NCBI GenBank assembly: GCA_039029395.1
Contig: JBCCGG010000001.1
Coordinates: 62,001-126,000 of the forward strand
DNA: 64,000 bases
Direction of reading: 5' to 3'
From: JBCCGG01 sp039029395
GTDB lineage: Bacteria; Pseudomonadota; Alphaproteobacteria; Kiloniellales; JAKSDN01
Below are positions 7,968 through 16,074 of the stretch, piece by piece. Each line of letters opens with the position of its first letter. Positions within the stretch are counted from its first letter, which is position 1. The translations under genes and the position numbers were made by a program. The notes beneath the pieces were generated by a model, which saw only the letters and a list, made by a program, of their open reading frames with translations, searched no databases and was not told the origin of the DNA.

Positions 7968-9902
7968 ATGCCCAACGACCAGATCCCGCCCCAGGGCCAA
8001 GAGGCCCGCGCCGTCCAGCCGCTCATGAAGATCGTGGTGGTCGGCCATGTCGACCACGGCAAGTCGACCATGATTGGCCGTCTGCTCTACGACACCGATT
8101 CCCTGCCGCCAGGCAAGGAGGCGGAGTTGCGCGCGATCTCGGCCAAGCGCGGGGTCGCGGTCGAATGGTCTTTCGTGCTCGACGCCTTTCAAGCCGAGCG
8201 CGACCAGGCGGTGACTATCGATACCACGCAGATCTGGTTCAAGACCGCCAAGCGCGACTACGTGATCATCGACGCGCCGGGTCACCGGGAGTTCTTGCGC
8301 AATATGGTCAGCGGCGCGGCCAGCGCCGATGCCGCGATCCTGGTGGTCGACGCGCTCGAGGGTTTGCGCGAACAAACTCGGCGCCATGGTTATCTGCTGC
8401 ACCTGCTCGGCATCCGCCAGGTCGCGGTCGCAGTCAACAAGATGGACCTGGTCGATTTCGATGACGGCCGGTTCGACGAGATCAGCCGGGACATCACCCA
8501 GTACCTTGGCGAACTCGGCATTCAGCCGGCCTTCATCGTGCCGATCTCGGCACGCGAGGGCGACAACATCGCAAGTCGTTCCGAGCGCAGCCCCTGGTAC
8601 GCCGGACCGCCGCTGCTGAACGCGCTGGACCGCTTCCAGGCCGTCGGCCTGCCGAGCGATCAGCCGCTGCGCCTGCCGATTCAGGACGTCTATAAGTTCG
8701 ACCAACGGCGCATCTTGGCCGGGCGCATCGAGTCCGGCGTGCTGCGGGTTGGCGACCGCCTCCTGTTTTCGCCGTCCAACAAGGTGGTGCGAGTTAAGTC
8801 GATCGAGGCCTGGAACGTGGATCCGGCGCCGGTCGCTGCGGTCGCCGGCGAGTCGGTCGGCATCACGCTCGAGGACCAGATCTTCGTCGAGCGTGGCGAG
8901 GTGGCGAGCCACCTGGCGACGCCGCCTCAGCTCACCACGGTGTTCCGCGCCACCCTGTTCTGGCTTGGCGAAGAGCCGCTTGCGGTCGGCAAGAGCTACA
9001 AGATCAAACTGGCGACCCAGGAGGCCCGGGTCACGGTGCAGTCGATCGAGCGGGTCATCAACACCGATAGCCTGGCCGGGCGCGACGGCGCGGAGGTTCA
9101 GCGCAACGAGGTTGCCGAGGTGGTGCTGCGCTCTAAGCGGGTGCTCTCCCTGGACGAGTCTCGCTCGCTCGCGCGCACCGGACGTCTGGTGGTGATCGAC
9201 GGCTACGACACGGTGGCTGGCGGGGTGATCTCCATGGAGGGCTATCCCGACCAGCGGCAGAGCCTGACCGTCAAGTCGAGCAACCTGACTGCGGTCGAGC
9301 ATCAGCTGACCGCCGAGCACCGCTTTGAGCGCAACGGCCATGCCGGCGGCGTCTTATGGCTGACCGGTCTATCGGGCTCCGGCAAATCGACCCTGGCCAT
9401 GGCGGTGGAGCAGCGACTCTTCGCCAAGGGCTATCACGTCTACGTCCTGGACGGCGACAACGTGCGCGGCGGCCTCAACGCCAACCTAGGCTTCTCGCCC
9501 GAGGACCGGGCCGAGAACATCCGCCGGGTCAGCGAGGTGGCGGCGCTCTTCGCGGATGCCGGCATGGTTTGCATCACGGCGTTCATCTCGCCCTACCGCT
9601 CGGACCGGGACCGCGCCCGGTCGGCGGCCAAGAGCGGCTTTCACGAGATTCACGTGGATGCCGACCTCTCGACCTGCGAAGGGCGCGACCCGAAAGGCCT
9701 CTATCGCCGGGCCCGCGCGGGAGAAATACCGGAATTCACTGGTATTTCAGCACCTTACGAACCCCCCTTGGCGCCCGAGCTGCGCGTGGACACGGCTGAA
9801 TTGTCGGTCGAAGAAGGCGTTCAAGAAATCGTCGACTATGTGGAACGCACCTTCACCAGCCACGCCCAGCGCGCCTTAGAGGACGTCACGGCGGAGGCTT
9901 GA
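7968..9902 (+). CDS. cysNC: Fused sulfate adenylyltransferase subunit 1 / APS kinase CysNC
   Basis: A 644-residue fusion. Residues 20-440 are an EF-Tu-like GTPase (GHVDHGKST at 26-34, DAPGH near 103, NKMD near 158) that drives APS synthesis with CysD; residues 455-630 are an APS kinase (GLSGSGKST near 466, DGDNVR near 495, FISPYRSDRDRAR) that makes PAPS. The ATG at 7968 is right after the cysD stop; longer upstream frames overlap cysD. This arrangement is widespread in alphaproteobacteria. PAPS reductase and sulfite reductase genes are not in the window. Confidence 0.96.
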   Translation: MPNDQIPPQGQEARAVQPLMKIVVVGHVDHGKSTMIGRLLYDTDSLPPGKEAELRAISAKRGVAVEWSFVLDAFQAERDQAVTIDTTQIWFKTAKRDYVIIDAPGHREFLRNMVSGAASADAAILVVDALEGLREQTRRHGYLLHLLGIRQVAVAVNKMDLVDFDDGRFDEISRDITQYLGELGIQPAFIVPISAREGDNIASRSERSPWYAGPPLLNALDRFQAVGLPSDQPLRLPIQDVYKFDQRRILAGRIESGVLRVGDRLLFSPSNKVVRVKSIEAWNVDPAPVAAVAGESVGITLEDQIFVERGEVASHLATPPQLTTVFRATLFWLGEEPLAVGKSYKIKLATQEARVTVQSIERVINTDSLAGRDGAEVQRNEVAEVVLRSKRVLSLDESRSLARTGRLVVIDGYDTVAGGVISMEGYPDQRQSLTVKSSNLTAVEHQLTAEHRFERNGHAGGVLWLTGLSGSGKSTLAMAVEQRLFAKGYHVYVLDGDNVRGGLNANLGFSPEDRAENIRRVSEVAALFADAGMVCITAFISPYRSDRDRARSAAKSGFHEIHVDADLSTCEGRDPKGLYRRARAGEIPEFTGISAPYEPPLAPELRVDTAELSVEEGVQEIVDYVERTFTSHAQRALEDVTAEA

Positions 9903-10026
9903 CCGCGGGATACTTCGTTGTTTATAGTTAACATTAATAAAGATTACTAAAATGTTGATTTTAAATAAAAATTGACCTTAGTTTGAGATGAATTAAGGGT
10001 ACTAATTCCTTGCCAATCGGTCAATC
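9903..10026. other. AT-rich intergenic segment after cysNC
   Basis: A sharp drop in GC compared with both sides, with long A/T runs and several overlapping promoter-like hexamers (for example TTGACC in the 9970s), none clearly better than the others. No open frame with coding character on either strand. It forms the first part of a 420-base gap before the M23 peptidase. Confidence 0.6.
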
Positions 10027-10046
10027 TCCAGGTAATCTTACCTGGA
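10027..10046. repeat. Perfect inverted repeat, 9-base arms, 2-base spacer
   Basis: TCCAGGTAA and TTACCTGGA are separated only by TC. The short spacer makes it more like a dimeric-repressor operator than a terminator, and no T-run follows. It lies between the AT-rich segment and the M23 peptidase gene. The regulator is unknown. Confidence 0.6.
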
Positions 10047-10173
10047 CGTTAAGAAGAGGCGGCCATAGTCCTCATACATCGAGGAGATGATGTTTGAGGT
10101 ACCGATGCAACCGCTTCCAGATCAAGCAGGGGACCCAAACCACATAGTACCGGGTTGGGTAGACCTCGGTCGG

Positions 10174-10206
10174 GTTCGAAGGTCGAACAGGCAGGTTCGT
10201 CCGAAC
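10174..10206. repeat. Two adjacent GTTCG/CGAAC inverted repeats
   Basis: GTTCGA-AGG-TCGAAC (10174-10188) is followed by GTTCG-TC-CGAAC (10195-10206), with a third GGTTCGG further on near 10225. They could pair within or between repeats in a leader RNA, or be protein sites. They lie 120-150 bases before the M23 peptidase start. Confidence 0.5.
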
Positions 10207-10322
10207 AGGAAGGCTGTTGCCCGGGTTCGGTCCCGCCGAGGTACAGGTTTCACCATGCTTGGTCACGGTCGGAGACCGCGCTTTTACAAGGTGCGGATGG
10301 GAGGCAGGGGAGGAGCCCGCTC

Positions 10323-11651
10323 ATGAGTGTAGGACAGTTCTGTCACCGCCTGGGTGAGATGGTTGACAAGGCCTTTGTCGAGCGCGAGTTGCTGTTGCGC
10401 TCGGAGGGCAAGGTCCACTACCTCCAGCTCACACGTGGCCGGCAGTTGGTGATCCTCGCGTGCTTGGGCGCGGCCTCGCTTTATGTCTCATTCAGCACCT
10501 TTGGTCTCCTCTCTCACGTGAATGGCGGCGCCACGGGGGCCGTCGCCACAACCCAGGAGCTCGCGGAGATTGACCTCCTTGACCCAACCGCGAGCTCCCA
10601 GGCATACCGCCGATCGTCTTCGCCTCGTCAAATTTGGCACAGCCAGGATAGCGAGCCGACGATTCAGGCAACCCGGGCGCGCGGCGGCGTTGGTTCGCGG
10701 CCTACCATCGCCTCGCGCGATACTGCAGAGAGCAAGCTGCGTCGGCTTGGGGGCAACCCCGAGTCGCGCAGCGCCCGGGACAGCGAGGAAATGAGCGATT
10801 TCGAGCGCGGCGAGCGACTGGCGCAATCGGCCGCCAAGCTCGAGGTCGAGCTGGCCATGCTGCACGAGGCCTTGGTCAGTTCGAGCGGCAGCCTCGAGGA
10901 GGTGCGCCGTCAGCGGGACTTCCTACGCGCCCGGGTGACCGGGCTGGAACGCCGCATGAGCGAGATGAGCGAGACTCAGGAAGAGGTTCTGGATCGACTG
11001 ACCGAGCAAATCACCTATACGATCGAGACCTTCGAGCAAGTGCTCTCCATGACCGGCGTAAAACTTTCCGAGCTGGTCACCGACACAGGGCCGGAGCCGA
11101 TAAGCTTGGCTCAAGGCGGTCCCTTCATTCCCGGCGACTTCCTCGCGGAAGATACGCCGGATCGCTCGTTCCAGGCGGCCGCTCTGTTGCTCGAGCTGCA
11201 GCTCGGGCGGTTCGAGGGCCTACAGCAGGCGATCCGTCGGGTGCCTCTGACCGCGCCCCTGGACCAGTACTCGATTTCTAGCGGCTTTGGGCCACGCACC
11301 GATCCCATCAATGGCAAGAAAGCCCGCCACCTGGGCGTCGACCTGGACGCGCCCTCGGGCACCCCGATCTTGAGCACCGGGCCGGGCCGGGTGACCTTCG
11401 CCGGCTGGCGCGGGCGCTACGGGCGCATGGTCGAGATCGACCACGGCCAGGGTGTGGTGACCCGCTATGCCCATCTGCGCAAGATCCTGGTCCAGGTCGA
11501 TCAGGACGTGGTGCATCGCCAGAAGATCGGCCTTTTGGGCAACTCCGGGCGCAGCACCGGGCCGCACCTGCACTATGAGGTGCGGGTCAACGACCGGCCC
11601 CGCAATCCCATGGGTTTCATCAAGGCCGGCAAGTACCTCTTCAAGGACGGC
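10323..11651 (+). CDS. Membrane-anchored M23 family metallopeptidase
   Basis: LytM-type endopeptidase acting on peptidoglycan cross-links, anchored by a membrane segment at residues 40-62. A disordered Ser/Arg-rich linker and a coiled-coil region (about 155-235) follow, then the catalytic domain (about 310-440) with zinc ligands His336 and Asp340 in HLGVDLD and the HLH motif at 415-417. All zinc ligands are present, so it may be active rather than an EnvC-like activator. I choose ATG 10323 because a strong GGGGAGGAG site lies just before it; the longer upstream frame has no coding character. 443 residues; the stop codon lies at about 11652-11654. It is alone in its transcription unit. Confidence 0.9.
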
Positions 11652-11839
11652 TGAGCCGGCCGCCCTGCGGGATCATTGGGCCCTTTGGGTGCGCGAGGAT
11701 GCTCACCAAAGTTCCGCGGTAATTAATCACGTTATGGTTCCAAGCTGAACGGCAAAGTTTCGCTGGAGGATCCAGACCACTCGTAGGTCTTCAGATCACC
11801 GTCATGGCGTGCGAGCTGACCTTGGGTTACGCTTGTGGG

Positions 11840-12544
11840 ATGGACGTTGACGTCATTCTCTTCGATGTTGGCGGCACGGTGTTCGATTGGCGCACGGCCG
11901 TGGTCGCTGGGGTCAAGAACCTGAACTCGCCAGCCTTTCGTGGGGCCGATCCTGAGGCATTCGCCGACCACTGGCGCCGCCAGTCCCTGATCGAGATCGA
12001 GGCAATTGCCGAGGGGTCGGCGCCGTGGCGGCCTTTCGATCCGATTCTCGAGAGTTCCCTGACCAGAACATTGAGCGATCTGAGCCTAAAGGTCATCGGC
12101 GAGCCAGAGCGGCGCGCACTCTTAACGGCCTGGGAGGAGATGCCCGTATGGCCCGGGGTGCCGGAGAGTCTCGCGCGCCTGCGCCGCCGATACTTTGTGG
12201 CGCCCCACACGATCCTGAGCCTACACACCGCCGCGTTCAGCTCGTGCCGCGCCGGCATCGCCTGGGACGCGATCGTCACTTGCGATGCGCTAGGCGCCAC
12301 CAAGCCCGCTCCGGAAAGCTACCTGCGCGCGCTGGCCGCGGTCGGCCGTCCGGCCGAACGGGTCTGCTTCGCCGCGGCACACCCGGGCGACCTTCGCGCG
12401 GCCCAAGCCCATGGCATGAGGACCGCCTACATCGTTGCCCGCTTGCACGACTACGGCGACGACTACGAGGACACCGGCTTCGCCCATGAGTTCGATGTGG
12501 TCGCGGACGACTTCGCCCAGCTGGCGGAGCTGATGGGGGTGTGA
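11840..12544 (+). CDS. HAD-superfamily hydrolase, haloacid dehalogenase type II-like
   Basis: 234 residues. The nucleophile motif is FDVGGTVFDW at the N-terminus, the motif-III lysine is in GATKPAPESY, and the acidic motif is replaced by FAAAHPGDLRAA, where the usual last acidic residue pair is partly altered. Family members are 2-haloacid dehalogenases or phosphatases; the substrate cannot be told. An ATG at 11804 would add 12 residues; I prefer 11840 because the hydrophobic first strand begins right after it. Convergent with the broken threonine dehydratase gene. Confidence 0.8.
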   Translation: MDVDVILFDVGGTVFDWRTAVVAGVKNLNSPAFRGADPEAFADHWRRQSLIEIEAIAEGSAPWRPFDPILESSLTRTLSDLSLKVIGEPERRALLTAWEEMPVWPGVPESLARLRRRYFVAPHTILSLHTAAFSSCRAGIAWDAIVTCDALGATKPAPESYLRALAAVGRPAERVCFAAAHPGDLRAAQAHGMRTAYIVARLHDYGDDYEDTGFAHEFDVVADDFAQLAELMGV

Positions 12545-12656
12545 GGCTATCGGGCGGATGAGTCTTCATAGAGCGCCATTTCTCATCGCTCGTCCCGGTC
12601 CAAGTCGGCTAGGGCGGCCCGCTCCGCGGCATCGACCAGCGCAGCAGTCAATTTCC

Positions 12657-13664
12657 TCATGCAATCGCGCGGGCGAAGGTCTCGGGATCCACGTTGCCGC
12701 CCGACAGCACCACGGCGACGGTTTTGCCGGCGACCTCCAGCTTACCGGACAAGAGCGCCGCCAAAGCGACCGCGCCGCCCGGTTCGACCACGAGCTTCAA
12801 GACCCGGAAAGCGTAGGCCATGGCCTTGGCGACCTCCTGGTCGTCGACCACCAGACCGCTGGTGATTAAGTGGCGGTTGACCTGGAAGGTGAGGGCGCCG
12901 GGCTTGGGTGACAACAGAGCATCGCAAAAGGATCTTGCCCCGGTTTCATTGGCCAAACGCTCGCCAGCGGCGAGCGAGCGCGCAGTATCGTCGAAGCCGG
13001 CCGGCTCCACCGTGTGGACTGCCGCGCAGGGCGCGAGCGCCGAGAGCGCGGTCGCTGAGCCGGCGGTCAAGCCCCCGCCGCCGCAGCAGATCAGCACCGC
13101 ATCGAGGGTTGCACCTGCCGCCTCGGCCTGGCGCGCTATCTCCAGGCCGCAGGTGCCTTGGCCGGCGATGATGTCCGGATCGTCGTAAGGCCGTACCAGG
13201 GTGGCGCCGCGCTGGTCCGCGATTTCCGTCGCGCGCGCCTCGCGAGACTCCGAGGCGCGCTCATAGAGGACCACCTCGGCGCCGTAGCCGCGGGTGTTCG
13301 CGATCTTGATCTCCGGCGCGTCGGCCGGCATCACGATAGTCGCCGGCACGCCGAGCAGCTGGGCCGCCGCGGCGACCCCTTGCGCGTGATTGCCCGAGGA
13401 CTAGGCGACCACGCCGGCGGCCCGGCGCTCGGGACTAATCTGGCTGATCTTGTTGTAGGCGCCGCGGAACTTGAAGGAGCCGGTGCGCTGCAAGGGCTCG
13501 GGCTTGATCAACACCCGGGCCCCGGTTTCCAGCGCAAGCGCCGGCGGCTCGAGCAGGGGCGTCACCACCGCATGGCCAGACAGGCGCTCAGAGGCCGCCT
13601 CGATGTCGGCCAAGCAGACGATGTCAGTGGGCGCGGTTTCGGTCGATTGCGGCAAGGAAGTCAT
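12657..13664 (-). pseudogene. Threonine/serine dehydratase-like gene interrupted by an amber codon
   Basis: Fold-type II PLP enzyme resembling threonine dehydratase or serine racemase. The N-terminal part has the PLP lysine block GSFKFRGAYNK, the C-terminal part the phosphate-binding CGGGGL and LSGGNVD. Both halves are in the same frame, split only by TAG at 13401-13403, exactly where the family reads VVA-aromatic-SSGNHAQG. A single base change from TAC or TAT explains it. The rest of the frame is undamaged, so the event is recent, a suppressed codon, or a sequencing error. The ATG at 13664 lies inside the end of the neighbouring hydrolase gene, a 41-base overlap. About 335 residues if read through. 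Confidence 0.85.
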
Positions 13665-14496
13665 CGATCGCCTCTTGCGAGATAGGTTCGTCAAGCGCCG
13701 GCGTGTGGCCGACGCCGGGCACGGTGACGCGGATCAGGTCAGGCTTGAGCTCGGCCATGCGCTGAAAGGTCGCCTCTGAGAGCACATCGGAGGTGGCGCC
13801 GCGCAGGGCCAGCACCGGCATTTCGCCGAGCGCCCGATAGAGCTGCCAGAGGTCCGTGCCGTTGGTTTGGTCGTCGGCGAAGGCGCGGGCCAGTGTGACG
13901 TCCCAGTCGAAGTGTAGACGGCCATCGGGGCCCTCCTTGTAGGTCGCCTCGGCGAAGCGGCGCCACTGGTCGTCGGTCTCGAAGCCGAGCTGGCTGAACA
14001 GGCCCTTCAGCTCGGCGACCGCACTCGGCCAATCGGGCTGGGGGCGGTCCTGGCCGATGTAGTCGCGGATCCTGGCCTTGCCGTCGCCCTGCACTTCGGG
14101 GCCGACGTCGTTCAGGATGACCCCGGCCAGGACGCTCGGCTGAAACGCGGCCAGGCCCATGGCGAGAAGGCCGCCGAAGGAGGTGCCCAAGATCACCAGC
14201 GGGTGCAGGTTGAGCGCGGTCACCACGGCGATCACGTCGCGCAGGCTGACCTCCGGGCGGTAGTCTCGCCAGTCGGCGGCGTGATCCGAGCGGCCGCGCC
14301 CTCGGTAATCCAGGCAGACCACCCGCCGTTCCGGCGCCAGGCGCTCCGCCAGAGCGGCGTAGTCCTTGGCGTTGCGGGTGAGACCGGCCAAGCACAGCAT
14401 CGGGGTGCCTGGCGCCAGGGGGTCGCCGTAGTCGCTGACCGCCAGGCGGCTGCCGTCCTCGGCGGCGATCCAACGCTCCCGATAGGCCGCGCTCAC
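13624..14496 (-). CDS. Alpha/beta hydrolase
   Basis: 290 residues with nucleophile Ser106 in GTSFGG, catalytic His264 in GVGHTPALDEP and an acid expected near LALRGATSD. The HG-type oxyanion loop is replaced by CLAGLTRNAKDY, and DYRGRGRSD follows, as in the homoserine-acetyltransferase/epoxide-hydrolase-like group of small esterases. The substrate is unknown. It sits between a HAD hydrolase and the threonine dehydratase-like gene on the same strand, overlapping the latter, so the three likely share an mRNA. Confidence 0.88.
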   Translation of the reverse strand: MSAAYRERWIAAEDGSRLAVSDYGDPLAPGTPMLCLAGLTRNAKDYAALAERLAPERRVVCLDYRGRGRSDHAADWRDYRPEVSLRDVIAVVTALNLHPLVILGTSFGGLLAMGLAAFQPSVLAGVILNDVGPEVQGDGKARIRDYIGQDRPQPDWPSAVAELKGLFSQLGFETDDQWRRFAEATYKEGPDGRLHFDWDVTLARAFADDQTNGTDLWQLYRALGEMPVLALRGATSDVLSEATFQRMAELKPDLIRVTVPGVGHTPALDEPISQEAIDDFLAAIDRNRAH

Positions 14497-14500
14497 TTGG

Positions 14501-15187
14501 CTAGAGACCCAGCAGGTCGGGCAGCGCGTCGAGCGAGGTCATGATGGTGGCCAGTTCGCCAGGCAACTTTTCCGGAATCTTATCGAAGCGGTTTAGCCAG
14601 GCGACCCGAAAGCCGAAGTTGGCCGCGCCCGAGGCGTCCCAGGCATTGGTCGAGACGAAGCAAACGCGGGCCGCCTCGACCGACATCTCGTCGCAGGTCA
14701 GCTGATAGATCCGGTTATCGGGCTTGTAGACGCCGACCGATTCGACCGACAGCACGGCATCCAAGTGATCGCTTAGGCCGGCCGAAGAGACCGCGGCGTC
14801 GAGCATCTTGGGCGTTCCGTTGGAGAGAACGCCGGTCGCCTTGCCACCGGCGCGCAAGCGCTCGAGACAGGCGACCACGTCGGGGTAGGCGTCCAAGGTC
14901 ATGTAGAGGTCCATCAAACGGTCGCGCAAGGCTGGGTCGTCGACCCCATTGGCCTCAAGCGCGTAGTCCAGGCCATCGCCGGTGACCTGCCAGAAGTCCG
15001 CGTGCGCGCCCATCATCGAGCGCAGCCAGGTGTACTCCAGCTGCTTCTGGCGCCACAGGTCCGAGACCGCCTGGGCCTTGTCGCCGAGCGCCTGGCCACC
15101 ACGCCCGACCGCCGAATGGACGTTGAACAGGGTGCCGTAGGCGTCGAATACGCAGGCGTCGATCTCCTTGAAGGCCGGATGGCTCAT
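14501..15187 (-). CDS. Haloacid dehalogenase type II
   Basis: 228 residues with the nucleophile motif FDAYGTLFN, LSNGTPKML (motif II), the Lys of YKPDNRIYQ (motif III) and SNAWDASGAANFG in place of the phosphatase acidic motif. This last block (STNAWD, with Ser/Asn/Trp) is the hallmark of true L-2-haloacid dehalogenases, though many genomic members are uncharacterised. The ATG at 15187 is chosen over 15229, which would add a basic non-conserved leader. First gene of the minus-strand run that continues into the alpha/beta hydrolase 4 bases later. Confidence 0.88.
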   Translation of the reverse strand: MSHPAFKEIDACVFDAYGTLFNVHSAVGRGGQALGDKAQAVSDLWRQKQLEYTWLRSMMGAHADFWQVTGDGLDYALEANGVDDPALRDRLMDLYMTLDAYPDVVACLERLRAGGKATGVLSNGTPKMLDAAVSSAGLSDHLDAVLSVESVGVYKPDNRIYQLTCDEMSVEAARVCFVSTNAWDASGAANFGFRVAWLNRFDKIPEKLPGELATIMTSLDALPDLLGL

Positions 15188-15276
15188 GAGCTTCTGCTCC
15201 GGTGGTTTCCTCTCCCGCATGACAAGCAAGCGCGTCCCGGCGCGGAAGGCAAGGGGATATGCCTAGGAGTAGTGCC

Positions 15277-16000
15277 TTATTGGGCGGTACAGGTCCAACC
15301 AAGCGCTTCAGCGGCGAGCTGCGCTTGTGCCTTGAAAGGCTCCGTGGCGTAGAGCGCGAGCTGATAGGGTAGCGCGACCATCTTTGCGATGGGACCCAAG
15401 AACCCGTTTGGCGGGGCCGACCAGGTGACGAGCTGACGGCCATGGGCGAAAAGCTCGATCGCACCAAGTAGCTGTTCGTGATTGAGCGCTTGGACGACGG
15501 CGCCGACGCTGGTCCACACCTCGCGCGGGTCTTTGAACGGATCGACCAGCATCAGCAGGCCTATCGGAGCGCATTTCTCGATCAATGTTGGCAGCTGCTC
15601 CGCCCTGTGGGCCAGGCTAACCGATTCCGCGTGCCTTTCAGCTTCTATTTGGGCATCGAGCTGCCGGCGTGTCTCGGTGTTTTTTTTAGGCCAAGTATGT
15701 ATGGGTCGGGCACAGGAGATCCAGGGCGAGCCCGGCCGAGCAACGGTAGACTACTTGATCCAAGTAGCATTGCTCGATCTCGCGATAGGTCCGGTAGGCG
15801 GCGAACGACCGACACAGTTCGGAAACATCGCAATGCCACCTCTCCAGGTTCGTGGGTGGTGCCTGCAGCAGATAGGCGTGGGTGTCCACGTAATAGGAAC
15901 CGCTGGCGGCGCTGGCCTTGAGAGCCAGAGCAAGCTGGACCAATGCGCCGTGTTTCAAGATGTCGCCGCGGTTGCCGACATTCCCAGCTTGAATGTTCAT
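15277..16000 (-). pseudogene. RlmJ-like methyltransferase gene with a frameshift
   Basis: The N-terminal part starts NIQAGNVGNRGDILKH, matching the AGNxxDxLKH opening of the rRNA methyltransferase RlmJ family, with YYVDTHAY as the SAM-binding strand. It meets TAA next to an eight-base A/T run at 15680-15687. The C-terminal half, including LLMLVDPFKDP (equivalent of the catalytic DPP region), continues in another frame. Dropping one T just before the TAA joins them as THTYWPKKNTETRRQL and so on, giving about 240 residues. The proximity to a homopolymer makes a sequencing slip possible. The catalytic motif is DPF rather than DPP, so it was never a standard RlmJ. Confidence 0.7.
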
Positions 16001-16074
16001 GAGACGCCGCACCGGAGAAAGAAATGCCGGCGCAGATCTTAGCAGATCGCGAATTGAGTTTGTGGCGGCAGACC

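Noticed and set aside
10087..10326. Open frames in the leader before the M23 peptidase
   Set aside because: They run through the GTTCG inverted repeats and contain no binding site; the region looks regulatory rather than coding.
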